Positions 1 through 7,079 of a stretch of DNA of 12,446 nucleotides are shown here, piece by piece. The notes under the pieces were generated by a model. It was not told the DNA's origin. It did no database searches and worked only from the letters and a program-made list of their open reading frames with translations. How positions within the stretch are numbered: position 1 is the first letter of the stretch; each line of letters starts with the position of its first letter. The translations under genes and the position numbers were made by a program. The DNA comes from Clostridiales bacterium (lineage in GTDB: Bacteria; Bacillota; Clostridia; Oscillospirales; Acutalibacteraceae). The stretch spans positions 1 through 12,446 of the forward strand of contig DYBQ01000069.1 of the NCBI GenBank assembly GCA_019418545.1, in the 5' to 3' direction.

Positions 1-2
1 CG

Positions 3-668
3 CCCCTCATTTCTATTTTATCTCGTTTGTACCCCTTGTACACCGATGTTTACCAGATTCCATATCAAAATGGAATTAAGATTACTGTCACAATAAGCCC
101 TGAAGAAACGGAAGACAATCTTTTCTGGTCAATCGTCCGTGCCACAGAAGGGATGGAACTTTTCCTCCATCACAAAAAAGCAGTGAATCCACGCTTGGTG
201 CTCCACAAACTGGAAGCATATACCGCTGCGCCGCTCGAAGAATTTGAAATCTATAAAGCCAGTCGGCCAGGCTGTTTGTTTTTAACCAGTATGAGCGCAA
301 AGAGCAGAAATCTGGAATATCAGGAAGCCTGTTTTCGAGGATATTTTGACGGACAAGAGCAGCTTTTGTCATCGGGAATGGAAGACTATTTTCTTGGGAC
401 TTACTATTTTCAAAAAGGCAAATATCAAAACGACGTTGCCGGCGTAACGCATTTTAAAACCGAAGACTATGAAATAGGCGGGATAACAGAAGAACCTACA
501 GAGTTCAGTGGTTATCGCTTTCATACAGATGACCCAATTTTCTTCTCTGAAAATTTCCGAATGACCCTTAAGTGTGGGGAAAGGCTGAGAGAATATACGT
601 TTCACAATCCGCAGCCAACCACTTATAACATCTATGTATTGGCTTATGAATTTGATGAACTGCAATAA
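3..668 (+). CDS. GH172 (DUF2961) family glycoside hydrolase, 5' end outside window
   Basis: The frame is open from base 3 to the TAA at 666-668, so the gene enters from the left edge. The apparent TTG start at 27 is not a real start: it has no ribosome binding site and the frame continues upstream. The visible 222 codons are the C-terminal part; family members are usually about 350-400 residues. Counting from the TTG, matches to DUF2961 are a PYQNGIKIT strand (12-20), ACFRGYFDGQ (101-110), the hallmark SSGMEDYF with its acidic pair (115-122), and YRFHTDDPIFF (163-173). GH172 is known to include alpha-D-fructofuranosidase and related arabinofuranosidases acting on plant or microbial glycans. 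The substrate here cannot be told. No signal peptide can be judged because the N-terminus is missing. A strong terminator follows 25 bases after the stop. Confidence 0.85.
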   Translation, partial: PLISILSRLYPLYTDVYQIPYQNGIKITVTISPEETEDNLFWSIVRATEGMELFLHHKKAVNPRLVLHKLEAYTAAPLEEFEIYKASRPGCLFLTSMSAKSRNLEYQEACFRGYFDGQEQLLSSGMEDYFLGTYYFQKGKYQNDVAGVTHFKTEDYEIGGITEEPTEFSGYRFHTDDPIFFSENFRMTLKCGERLREYTFHNPQPTTYNIYVLAYEFDELQ

Positions 669-693
669 ATGCACAGAAGAATCTTTATAATGG

Positions 694-723
694 AAGCCCG
701 GGGATTTATCCCCGGGCTTTTTT
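694..723 (+). terminator. Rho-independent terminator after the GH172 gene
   Basis: A perfect 12-bp inverted repeat (694-705 with 708-719, GC core GCCCGGGG) encloses only a couple of unpaired bases and runs into a T tract to 723. It insulates the glycosidase gene from the next operon. Confidence 0.93.
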
Positions 724-770
724 ATGCAAATATATATTAAAAAGAAAAAGAACCCTGTGACAAAAAGCAC

Positions 771-800
771 TTTAAAATTGTAGTGGCAGCACAGTATAAT
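771..800 (+). promoter_or_regulatory. Candidate housekeeping sigma-A promoter
   Basis: A perfect TATAAT lies at 795-800 with TTTAAA at 771-776 as a partial -35 (4 of 6 to TTGACA), 18-bp spacer. It would give a leader of about 100 bases before the SGNH gene. The -10 is strong and the -35 weak, so this is a prediction. Confidence 0.45.
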
Positions 801-839
801 AAATTGCATTACCCAGGCAAGTAATAAATTTTTTTTAGC

Positions 840-866
840 TGAAACTTTTTGGTGCAGAAAGACATC
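840..866 (+). promoter_or_regulatory. Candidate ECF sigma (SigV-type) autoregulatory promoter
   Basis: TGAAAC at 840-845, followed by a T run, matches the -35 element of SigV/SigW/SigM-class ECF sigma factors (TGAAAC, 16-17 bases, CGTC or CGTA). After 17 bases comes CATC at 863-866, one mismatch from CGTC. Transcription would begin near 873, about 35 bases before the SGNH start. The operon below encodes such a sigma factor, so the site could be its own target. Match judged by eye. Confidence 0.5.
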
Positions 867-894
867 TATTATATGGAGAAAAATTAAACAGGTG

Positions 895-899
895 AGGAG
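895..899 (+). promoter_or_regulatory. Ribosome binding site that decides the SGNH start
   Basis: AGGAG at 895-899 directly abuts the TTG at 900 (no spacer), which rules that TTG out as a good start. It sits 9 bases before the in-frame TTG at 909, a normal spacing. Confidence 0.65.
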
Positions 900-908
900 T
901 TGAAGATA

Positions 909-1892
909 TTGGAGTCTGATAAGCGGAAAAAAAGGCATAGCAAAAAATATCGGCGATATCGGCTAAAAAAGCGCTTAGAACTCATTATAATAAGCTTGGG
1001 AATCATTGTTTGTGGAATCGCGATTCTGTCAGCAATTCCTGTTATGATAGAATCAATTGCAGTATCCGCAGGACAAGCTGTGGATTCGCCGGGAATATCG
1101 GGCAATGAGGTGTCTGAGAAAGAAAATGAAAATATTTCTCAAATAGCAATCCCAAACAATACTCCAAAACCGGAAAATTCTTCAAGTCCTGCTTCCTCCG
1201 AAAAGACAGGCTCATCAACGGCGGATGATACAGAAACCTCTTCGCAGTCATCGGAATCGGTATCATCTGTATCGGGATATGATTATAGCCGCCCTGTACC
1301 GGAAAGCGAAAAAAAGGGGGTGGAATATTTTGATGATGCTGTCTTTATCGGCGACTCCAGGGAAGAAGGTTTTGTCCTCAATGCAGGATTATCCAATGCA
1401 ACAGCTTATACACATAAGGGATTGATGGTGGATACTGCCTTTACAAGCCCTGTGTTTACAGTAAATGGAGAAAAGCTGTCTGCAACGGAAGCCCTTGCCA
1501 AAACAGAGTTCAAAAAAGTATATTTACAGTTTGGCACCAATGAAGCCGGGTGGGTTTATAGCAATGTATTTATTCAAAAATATGAAGAACTGATTGATAC
1601 TATCAGGCAAATCAACCCGGATGCATTGATTTATGTCCAGTCAATTTTACCTGTCAGCGAAACCACATCCAAAACCCACGAGTTTGTCACCAAAAGCAAG
1701 TTGGATGAATACAACCGTTTGCTGCAGGAAATGGCAGAGGAAAAAAAGGTGTTTTATGTCAATGCAGCTGAATGTATGGCAAACAGCAAAGGGTTCCTGC
1801 CAGAAGAGGCTGCCTTTGATGGGATTCATCTAAAAAAGGATTATTGCCTCAAATGGCTGGACTATCTCTGTACACACACTGTTTTATCATGA
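909..1892 (+). CDS. Membrane-anchored SGNH/GDSL-type hydrolase or acyl esterase/transferase
   Basis: 327 aa from TTG 909, chosen because AGGAG ends 9 bases before it; the in-frame TTG at 900 is too close. The protein starts with a Lys/Arg-rich cytoplasmic stretch, then one transmembrane helix (about 23-47), a Ser/Thr/Glu-rich extracytoplasmic linker (about 80-132), and a C-terminal SGNH domain. Catalytic blocks are visible: GDS with the nucleophile Ser (148-150), GTNE (209-212, the Asn block; Glu replaces the more usual Asp) and DGIH (304-307, the Asp/His pair). Such domains remove or transfer O-acyl groups on surface carbohydrates, as in the C-terminal domain of OatA. It is the first gene of an operon with a DUF4358 lipoprotein and a SigV/RsiV-like pair, which points to the cell envelope. 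Substrate and direction of reaction are unknown. Confidence 0.85.
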   Translation: MESDKRKKRHSKKYRRYRLKKRLELIIISLGIIVCGIAILSAIPVMIESIAVSAGQAVDSPGISGNEVSEKENENISQIAIPNNTPKPENSSSPASSEKTGSSTADDTETSSQSSESVSSVSGYDYSRPVPESEKKGVEYFDDAVFIGDSREEGFVLNAGLSNATAYTHKGLMVDTAFTSPVFTVNGEKLSATEALAKTEFKKVYLQFGTNEAGWVYSNVFIQKYEELIDTIRQINPDALIYVQSILPVSETTSKTHEFVTKSKLDEYNRLLQEMAEEKKVFYVNAAECMANSKGFLPEEAAFDGIHLKKDYCLKWLDYLCTHTVLS

Positions 1893-1917
1893 ATTTTATG
1901 GAAAGAAGGATTTTATC

Positions 1918-2370
1918 ATGAAAAAAGTATTTTGTGTTTTATCGGCAATTGTTTTAATTTCTTTGGCTGGGTGTGCTTCTCAGGGAAGCATTGATGATGG
2001 TGAGGCTTTGGCCAAGGATTTGGCAGAAAAAATCACCTATCAAGACCAGCTGAGTCTGATGGATGAGGCTATGGCAAAGCAGCTCTATGGCATTGAAGAT
2101 GCAGAGGCGATTTGGGTTTATGCTGGCAGCGGCGCAACAGCAGAAGAGGCAGCTGTTATTCAGATGCAGGATGAAAATTCTGCCAAAGATGCTTTGCAGA
2201 AAGCGGAAGAACGAGTAGACAGTCAGAAAACCGCTTTTGAGTCGTATGTCCCGGAAGAAATTCCAAAGCTTGAAAAAGCTGTGGTATCCCAATATGGAGA
2301 ATATGTGGTGCTATCTGTCAGCGATACTCCAGAAGAAGCCAAAAAAATAATTGAGCAGCATTTACAATGA
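1918..2370 (+). CDS. DUF4358 lipoprotein
   Basis: 150 aa, ATG at 1918 with AGAAGGA at 1904-1910 (7-base spacing). The N-terminus is a lipoprotein signal peptide: Lys-Lys, a hydrophobic core, then lipobox LAGC with the lipidated Cys at residue 19. The mature part matches DUF4358 in length and pattern: LYGIEDAEAIWVYAGSGATAEE in the middle, then the region around FESYVPEEIPKLE, and a C-terminal YVVLSVSD strand. The family has no known biochemical role. It is mostly found in Clostridia as a lipid-anchored partner near SGNH or acyltransferase genes (recalled from such genomes, not searched). It starts 25 bases after the SGNH gene, so the two are almost certainly co-transcribed and probably act together outside the membrane. 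Confidence 0.85.
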   Translation: MKKVFCVLSAIVLISLAGCASQGSIDDGEALAKDLAEKITYQDQLSLMDEAMAKQLYGIEDAEAIWVYAGSGATAEEAAVIQMQDENSAKDALQKAEERVDSQKTAFESYVPEEIPKLEKAVVSQYGEYVVLSVSDTPEEAKKIIEQHLQ

Positions 2371-2371
2371 G

Positions 2372-2382
2372 CGGAGATGGAG
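2372..2382 (+). promoter_or_regulatory. Ribosome binding region that decides the sigma factor start
   Basis: Two GGAG cores (2373-2376 and 2379-2382) lie 10 and 4 bases before GTG 2387. The alternative TTG at 2351, inside the previous gene, has no comparable site. Confidence 0.5.
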
Positions 2383-2386
2383 AACA

Positions 2387-2884
2387 GTGGGGCAATATCA
2401 TGAGGATTTGGAGCTGATAGATTTTATTCGAGAAAATCAGGAAGCGTTTTACCGAATTGCCTATAGCTATGTAAAAGAACAGGAGACGGCATTGGATTTG
2501 GTGCAGGACGCGATTGTACTGGCACTGCAAAACCGGCATACGCTCCGAAAAGCTTCCTGTACAAAAAGTTGGTTCTATCGAATCCTGGTGAACGAATGCC
2601 TTGGATATTTGAGGAAAGAAAAGAAACGGGCTCTTTTTTTCCAAAAAACACGCAATGAAGCGTATCATAAACAGCAGGAAATCGGTATAGGGGATACCTG
2701 TACCGATTTGTATGCTGCTTTGGATAAGCTTACTCCTGAAATGAAAACGGTTGTATTGCTGCGATTCTTTGAAGATATGAAGCTGGAAGAAATTGCAGCA
2801 GTTCTCAAAGTCAGTCCTAACACGGTGAAAAGCAGATTATATCGGGCGCTGAAACTTCTTAAAATAAAACTGGAGGTGGAGTGA
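2387..2884 (+). CDS. sigV: ECF-type RNA polymerase sigma factor, SigV-like
   Basis: 165 aa from GTG 2387, the start supported by the GGAG cores just upstream; an in-frame TTG at 2351 would add 12 residues overlapping the lipoprotein gene. Region 2 covers about residues 18-83: FYRIAYSYVKEQETALDLVQDAI binds core polymerase and the -10, and WFYRILVNECLGYLRK closes it. Region 4 (about 113-158) contains the helix-turn-helix MKLEEIAAVLKVSPNTVKSRLYRAL that reads the -35. There is no region 1 or 3, and the length is typical of ECF factors. It abuts an RsiV-type anti-sigma gene, which supports assignment to the SigV class. In Bacillus and Enterococcus, SigV answers lysozyme. It sits third in the operon and may transcribe the TGAAAC promoter at 840. 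The exact subgroup needs a phylogeny. Confidence 0.85.
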   Translation: MGQYHEDLELIDFIRENQEAFYRIAYSYVKEQETALDLVQDAIVLALQNRHTLRKASCTKSWFYRILVNECLGYLRKEKKRALFFQKTRNEAYHKQQEIGIGDTCTDLYAALDKLTPEMKTVVLLRFFEDMKLEEIAAVLKVSPNTVKSRLYRALKLLKIKLEVE

Positions 2885-3751
2885 GTGACTGGAAAAGAAA
2901 AATATGAAAGTATTCCAATTCCTGGAAATCTGAAACAAACAGTAGAAAATGCCATTGCATATGGATTGATGACCAGTAAACACACATACCGCTTTACAGG
3001 GAATTTGTGGAAACGGAGGATAGCAGTAACCGCTGCTTGTCTGGTGCTTTTTGTCTGTCTTTTAAACTGCAACCCATCGTTGGTTTTGGCTGTAGAAGAA
3101 ATACCGGTATTAGGACAAGTGTTTCAGGTGTTTGTTTTTCGTGAAATTCATCAACAAGAGGAGTTTCAATATATTGATGCAGTAATTCCCGAAATACAAT
3201 ATGATTCAGATTCTCAAATGGAGAACCGAGTCAATTTAGAAATCAGAAGTTTGATTTATGAGGAATTGCAAAGAAGCGAAAAACGCGCAGAGGAGTATTA
3301 TCAGGCATTTACTCAGACAGGCGGGAATCCAGAAGATTTCCATCCCATTTCTGTTACGATTGACTATGAAGTGAAATCTGTGACAGAAAAAATGGCTTCA
3401 TTTGTGATTAGCAAATGCGAAACGTTGGCCAGTGCATATAATATCCAGTATTTTTATAATATTGATTTGGAAACCGGAGATTATATAACGTTACAGGACT
3501 GGTTAGGACCAGAGTACCGACAAATTGCGTCACAAAGTATTCAAAAGCAGATAGAGGGCTGGCCTAAAGAAAAGCAGGAGATGGTGTTTCCTGAAACTGA
3601 TTTAGAAAATCTGATTACAGAAAACAGGAATTTTTATATTGATACCAAAGGCCGAGCAGTTGTCGTATTTGATAAATATGAAATTGCTGCAGGTGCTGCG
3701 GGAATTTTAGAGTTTCCAATTGAAGCGGAAAATGTAGAAACAGGAGAATAA
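2885..3751 (+). CDS. rsiV: RsiV-like membrane anti-sigma factor with DUF3298 domain
   Basis: 288 aa from GTG 2885, which follows the sigma factor stop with no gap; GGAGG at 2872-2876 is 8 bases upstream, so translational coupling is likely. Residues 1-44 are the cytoplasmic sigma-binding part. One transmembrane helix covers about 45-62. VLA at 67-69 just after it resembles a signal peptidase site, and known RsiV proteins are cut by signal peptidase when they bind lysozyme. The outer part resembles the PdaC/DUF4163 region (about 100-185) and DUF3298 (about 188-280), with YFYNIDLETGDYITLQDWL and the typical C-terminal FDKYEIAAGAAGILEFPI. The known family role is holding SigV until lysozyme arrives. 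That the signal is lysozyme here is inferred; another ligand is possible. Confidence 0.85.
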   Translation: MTGKEKYESIPIPGNLKQTVENAIAYGLMTSKHTYRFTGNLWKRRIAVTAACLVLFVCLLNCNPSLVLAVEEIPVLGQVFQVFVFREIHQQEEFQYIDAVIPEIQYDSDSQMENRVNLEIRSLIYEELQRSEKRAEEYYQAFTQTGGNPEDFHPISVTIDYEVKSVTEKMASFVISKCETLASAYNIQYFYNIDLETGDYITLQDWLGPEYRQIASQSIQKQIEGWPKEKQEMVFPETDLENLITENRNFYIDTKGRAVVVFDKYEIAAGAAGILEFPIEAENVETGE

Positions 3752-3757
3752 AAATGA

Positions 3758-3803
3758 AAGCAGTGACTGGGGTACGGGCTATCCCGGTCACTGCTTCGTT
3801 TTT
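3758..3803 (+). terminator. Rho-independent terminator of the SGNH-DUF4358-sigV-rsiV operon
   Basis: An inverted repeat pairs AAGCAGTGAC (3758-3767) with GTCACTGCTT (3787-3796), continues with an inner GGG/CCC, and runs after two bases into TTTTT at 3799-3803. It starts 6 bases after the rsiV stop. Confidence 0.9.
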
Positions 3804-3860
3804 GATGAATAGATGCTCACTTGAGCGCGTGAAAAAACAAAAAAAGAATAGATGAATTAG

Positions 3861-3922
3861 ACGTAAATTTTATAAACAATACAATGCGTTGTTTGAATAT
3901 GTTTTGTTGCTAAAATTTCGAT
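3861..3922. repeat. Imperfect AT-rich inverted repeat between convergent genes
   Basis: The arms near 3862-3879 and 3906-3922 (TAAATTTTATAAACAA against TTGTTGCTAAAATTT) are imperfect inverted copies. A smaller AAACAA/TTGTTT hairpin is nested at 3874-3894. It lies between the rsiV terminator and the end of the LysR gene and may serve as a weak terminator for the latter, but no clear T tract follows on the minus strand. Confidence 0.3.
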
Positions 3923-3930
3923 GAATGAAA

Positions 3931-4791
3931 TTATTTTTCAAAAAATTGTTTTAAAATTTCAACACTCTTTGAGTCATTATTTTTTTTAAGCCAAGTACCA
4001 TAAATTTTCCAGTAATACGGTTCTTTAAATGGAATGGCTTTTAGTCCTTGATAGTTTGTTTGAGGAAATGCAGGGCATACAGCCACACCGATTTTTTGTT
4101 TACATAATCTGTACAGAGTATCTCCGTCCATGGTTTTCGCTCGTATTTGAGGAACAAATCCCTTAATATGACACATCTGTACAAAGTCATAATAAATATG
4201 GAATTGTTCATTCATCATGACCATATCTTCATCTTCAAGCATTTCAATACTGGCATATTCAAGATTCCAAAACGGATGGCCTTCATAAACAAGCAAAACA
4301 ATCGGAATACTGGCCACTATAGTCTGTTCCAGATAGGGGCTTTTTATATTAGAGGTGACAAAACCATAGTCCAAAGCTCCTTTTTCAAGTTGCAAAAGTA
4401 CTTTATCATTTTCAAATTCACACCAACCAATTTTAAACTTTGAATGATTGTTGATAAATTGAAAAAGCTTTTCAAATGCTATCACTTTCAGCGTACCGTT
4501 AGCAAAACCGATTTGAAGCTCATTACTGCCTCTATTCATTTTATAGATTTGCCTTTTCATTTCTTGAATATCTTGTAAAATTTTCCTGCTCTTTTGATAC
4601 AAAAATATACCGCTTTGGGTTGGTATCATTCCAGATTTGGTTCTAGTAAATAGTTGGCAATCCAGTTCTGCTTCTATCCCTTTTATAATTTTTCCTAATC
4701 CTTGAGGGGAAATGTACAGTTTTTGAGCAGCCGTTCTAATATTTCCTTCTTCGAATACGATTTGAAAGTAATATAGATTTTTCGTGTCCAT
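3931..4791 (-). CDS. LysR family transcriptional regulator
   Basis: 286 aa. The ATG (4789-4791) is preceded on the minus strand by GGAGGG (4798-4803) at 6-base spacing. Residues 5-61 form the winged helix-turn-helix of LysR proteins: NIRTAAQKLYISPQGLGKIIKGIEAELDCQLFTR, then the wing SGMIPTQSG. A linker helix follows, then a periplasmic-binding-protein-like effector domain from about 91 to 286, with the family pattern ELQIGFANG and, later, KQKIGVAVCPAF. LysR regulators normally bind a small molecule and activate a nearby catabolic gene. The next gene upstream on the same strand is a large enoate reductase, the obvious candidate target, though they are separated by a terminator and the arrangement is tandem, not the usual divergent one. 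The effector cannot be predicted. Confidence 0.92.
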   Translation of the reverse strand: MDTKNLYYFQIVFEEGNIRTAAQKLYISPQGLGKIIKGIEAELDCQLFTRTKSGMIPTQSGIFLYQKSRKILQDIQEMKRQIYKMNRGSNELQIGFANGTLKVIAFEKLFQFINNHSKFKIGWCEFENDKVLLQLEKGALDYGFVTSNIKSPYLEQTIVASIPIVLLVYEGHPFWNLEYASIEMLEDEDMVMMNEQFHIYYDFVQMCHIKGFVPQIRAKTMDGDTLYRLCKQKIGVAVCPAFPQTNYQGLKAIPFKEPYYWKIYGTWLKKNNDSKSVEILKQFFEK

Positions 4792-4813
4792 TTTATTCCC
4801 TCCATATTACTGG

Positions 4814-4842
4814 ATTATAACACAGATATATGTTTTTGTTAA
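4814..4842 (-). promoter_or_regulatory. Sigma-A promoter of the LysR gene
   Basis: On the minus strand, TTAACA (4837-4842, 5 of 6 to consensus) is followed after exactly 17 bases by a perfect TATAAT (4814-4819). The -10 is preceded by TGT, an extended -10. It starts a leader of about 15-20 bases before the LysR ATG. Confidence 0.8.
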
Positions 4843-4944
4843 TAACTTTTGAAATATGGTTTAATTTCAGACGAGAAAACGGGAAAGGACATATAACAAG
4901 AATCATTCAGAAAATAATTCAAATTTACAAAAAATAATTACCAT

Positions 4945-4997
4945 AAAAAACAGCTTGCAAAACGGTTGAAATACTCCGTTTTTGCAAGCTGTTTTTA
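4945..4997 (-). terminator. Bidirectional-looking terminator after the flavoenzyme gene
   Basis: ACAGCTTGCAAAACGG (4950-4965) pairs with CCGTTTTTGCAAGCTGT (4976-4992) apart from one bulged base. Both ends are flanked by A/T runs, so it could act on either strand. It lies about 36 bases beyond the flavoenzyme stop on the minus strand and separates that gene from LysR. Confidence 0.9.
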
Positions 4998-5032
4998 TAA
5001 CAAGGGCTTTGATAACAGCCCCCAATTTTTTA

Positions 5033-7024
5033 TTAAATATGATTTGCCACTTCAAAAGCATCCCATATTGCATACATAATATTGGAAACTTTCTTGGCGT
5101 CGCCCAGCAGATAAATTTCAGGAACTTCAAATTCCAGCTGCTTATAAAGCTCGTTTTCTTCCTTATAGCCAACTGCCAGAATTACGCTGTCGCAGGCAAT
5201 TTCCTTGGTTTCCTCGCCGCATGTAACGGTTAACTTGCCATTTTGATAGCTTTGGACCTTAGAGTTGGTATAAACATCAATATTGTTAAAGGGAATCAGA
5301 GCTTCCAGCATTTCGTGGTTAGCCGCACACAACGGTCCATTAACCGCTATCAGCTTGTCCATTGCCTCTACAATGGTAACTTTTTTCCCATGCTGTGCCA
5401 GCCAAAGAGCCGTTTCGCAGCCTACTAATCCACCGCCTACAATAACCGTAGTATTGCCGCAGTCTTTCTCCTTTAAAAGCACCTGTGCTGCCGTAAACAC
5501 TTTGTCATCATCGCCAAGAGAGAATACCTTCGGCTTGGAACCCGTTGCAATAATCACAGTGTCACAGCCAGATGCAAGAACTTTTTCGCTGGTCAGTTTC
5601 TCATTCAGGTGAACTTCCACCTGTAATCTCTTCAGCTCATTGGTATACCAAGCGGCTAATGCTAAATCATCTTCCTTAAATTCAGGAGCGCCACCAGCAA
5701 TCAGATTACCGCCCAATCTGTCGCTCATTTCATAAACTATGGGTTCATGCCCTCTAATGGCAAGAACTCTGGCAGCCTCGCAGCCAGCAACACCACCGCC
5801 TACAATCAGAACCTTTTTCTTTTTCAAAATGGGTTCATATGCAGTCACTCTTTCTCTTGCAGCCTGGGGATTCACCGCACAGTTAATCATAGAATAGGAA
5901 GCCACTCGACCCATACAGCCTTCCTGGCAGGAAATGCAGGGACGAATTTCGCTCATTCTGCCAGCTCTCACTTTATTACAATAATCTGGGTCTGCCAATA
6001 AAGGTCTGCCCAAATCTATCACATCACATTCCCCGTTTTCAATAGCCTCAAGAGCCATATCAGGGTTATCCATACGACCTGCGCAGAATACAGGGATGTT
6101 GACAACTTCCTTTACCATCTTACAATACTTACGATATAACCCCTTTTCTTGATACATCGGGGGATGATTCCACCACCAAGCATCGTATGTGCCTACATCC
6201 GTATCAAGGGCATCGTATCCGTAGCTTTCGAGAAGCTTTGCAGCCTCCAAACCTTCTTCAATATCTCTGCCCTTTTCTTCAAATTCTTCTCCGGGAAGCG
6301 CACCAACTCTCCAGTCCTTTATCATGCTCTTTAGGCTGAAACGCAAGGTAACCGGGAAATCAGCGCCGCAACGCTTTTTAATTTCTTCCACAACTTCCTT
6401 TGCAAATCTCAGTCTGTTTTCCAGAGAACCGCCATATTCATCGGTTCTGTGGTTAAACATGGAAATCGCGAACTGATCCAACAGATATCCTTCATGCACA
6501 GCATGAATTTGAACGCCATCAAATCCTGCACGTTTTGCATGGAAAGCAGCGTCGCCAAACTGTTTGATTATCAGGTGAATTTCATCTACTGTAATGGCAC
6601 GGCAAGTTTTATCGAGCCAGCGATGAGGAATTTCAGACGGCGCAATAGGAGGAATATCACCTACATTGGTGGGGATGGTAACACGGCCAAAACCAGCAGA
6701 CAGCTGAAGGAAAATTTTACTTCCATATGCATGCACACGTTCTGTCATTTCGCGGCTTGTTTTGACAAAATGTACGGGCTTATATAGTGGATTTGGTACT
6801 GTGGAAGGGTCTTGCTTTTCTACAAATTGGTCAAAGAAAGTAACACCTGTAATAATTAAGCCCGTGCCACCTTTTGCACGTTCTGTATAGTAATCAATGC
6901 CTCTTTGATTCCAACCTCCATTTGCATCTGCCAAGCCAAGTGGGCCCATTGGCGCCATTGCAAAACGGTTTTTTATTGTAACTCCGCCAACCGTTATAGG
7001 GGAAAACAATTTTTGATATTTCAT
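5033..7024 (-). CDS. FMN/4Fe-4S/FAD enoate reductase, Old Yellow Enzyme family (BaiCD/BaiH/2,4-dienoyl-CoA reductase-like)
   Basis: 663 aa from the ATG at 7022-7024; an in-frame TTG six bases upstream (7028-7030) would add two residues but is only 4 bases from the AGGAG. Residues 1-355 form the FMN-binding TIM barrel (LFSPITVGGVTIKNR at the start, HAVHEGYLLDQF at 174-185, DEYGGSLENRLRF from 195). Cys363, Cys366, Cys370 and Cys382 have the spacing of the 4Fe-4S site. A dinucleotide fold follows (GGGVAG 409-414, Glu432 for the ribose), with a nested NAD(P)H fold (GGGLVG 530-535) and a C-terminal GD (641-642) that contacts FAD. Such enzymes reduce activated C=C bonds, in dienoyl-CoA, 3-oxo-4-ene bile acids or steroids, or cinnamate-type acids. 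No bai genes flank it, so the substrate is open. It is monocistronic, between its own promoter and terminator. Confidence 0.9.
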   Translation of the reverse strand: MKYQKLFSPITVGGVTIKNRFAMAPMGPLGLADANGGWNQRGIDYYTERAKGGTGLIITGVTFFDQFVEKQDPSTVPNPLYKPVHFVKTSREMTERVHAYGSKIFLQLSAGFGRVTIPTNVGDIPPIAPSEIPHRWLDKTCRAITVDEIHLIIKQFGDAAFHAKRAGFDGVQIHAVHEGYLLDQFAISMFNHRTDEYGGSLENRLRFAKEVVEEIKKRCGADFPVTLRFSLKSMIKDWRVGALPGEEFEEKGRDIEEGLEAAKLLESYGYDALDTDVGTYDAWWWNHPPMYQEKGLYRKYCKMVKEVVNIPVFCAGRMDNPDMALEAIENGECDVIDLGRPLLADPDYCNKVRAGRMSEIRPCISCQEGCMGRVASYSMINCAVNPQAARERVTAYEPILKKKKVLIVGGGVAGCEAARVLAIRGHEPIVYEMSDRLGGNLIAGGAPEFKEDDLALAAWYTNELKRLQVEVHLNEKLTSEKVLASGCDTVIIATGSKPKVFSLGDDDKVFTAAQVLLKEKDCGNTTVIVGGGLVGCETALWLAQHGKKVTIVEAMDKLIAVNGPLCAANHEMLEALIPFNNIDVYTNSKVQSYQNGKLTVTCGEETKEIACDSVILAVGYKEENELYKQLEFEVPEIYLLGDAKKVSNIMYAIWDAFEVANHI

Positions 7025-7034
7025 AAGCAAAGTT

Positions 7035-7039
7035 CTCCT
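7035..7039 (-). promoter_or_regulatory. Ribosome binding site of the flavoenzyme gene
   Basis: AGGAG on the minus strand, 10 bases before the ATG at 7024 and 4 bases before the in-frame TTG at 7030. Protein homology (MKYQKLFSPI) favours the ATG. Confidence 0.6.
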
Positions 7040-7073
7040 TTCCTTGTTTTATATAGCAGTGTTTGCGTATGTA

Positions 7074-7079
7074 ATTATA
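7074..7079 (-). promoter_or_regulatory. Extended -10 promoter of the flavoenzyme gene
   Basis: TGCTATAAT on the minus strand (TATAAT at 7074-7079) is a perfect -10 with the TG extension. No good -35 is found at 16-18 bases, which would suit a promoter that needs an activator such as the neighbouring LysR protein (inference). Confidence 0.65.

Noticed and set aside
369..938. Minus-strand frame of 189 codons over the GH172 end
   Set aside because: It crosses a strong + strand terminator and overlaps well-matched DUF2961 coding sequence; its Phe/Ile/Leu-rich product reflects AT-rich DNA.
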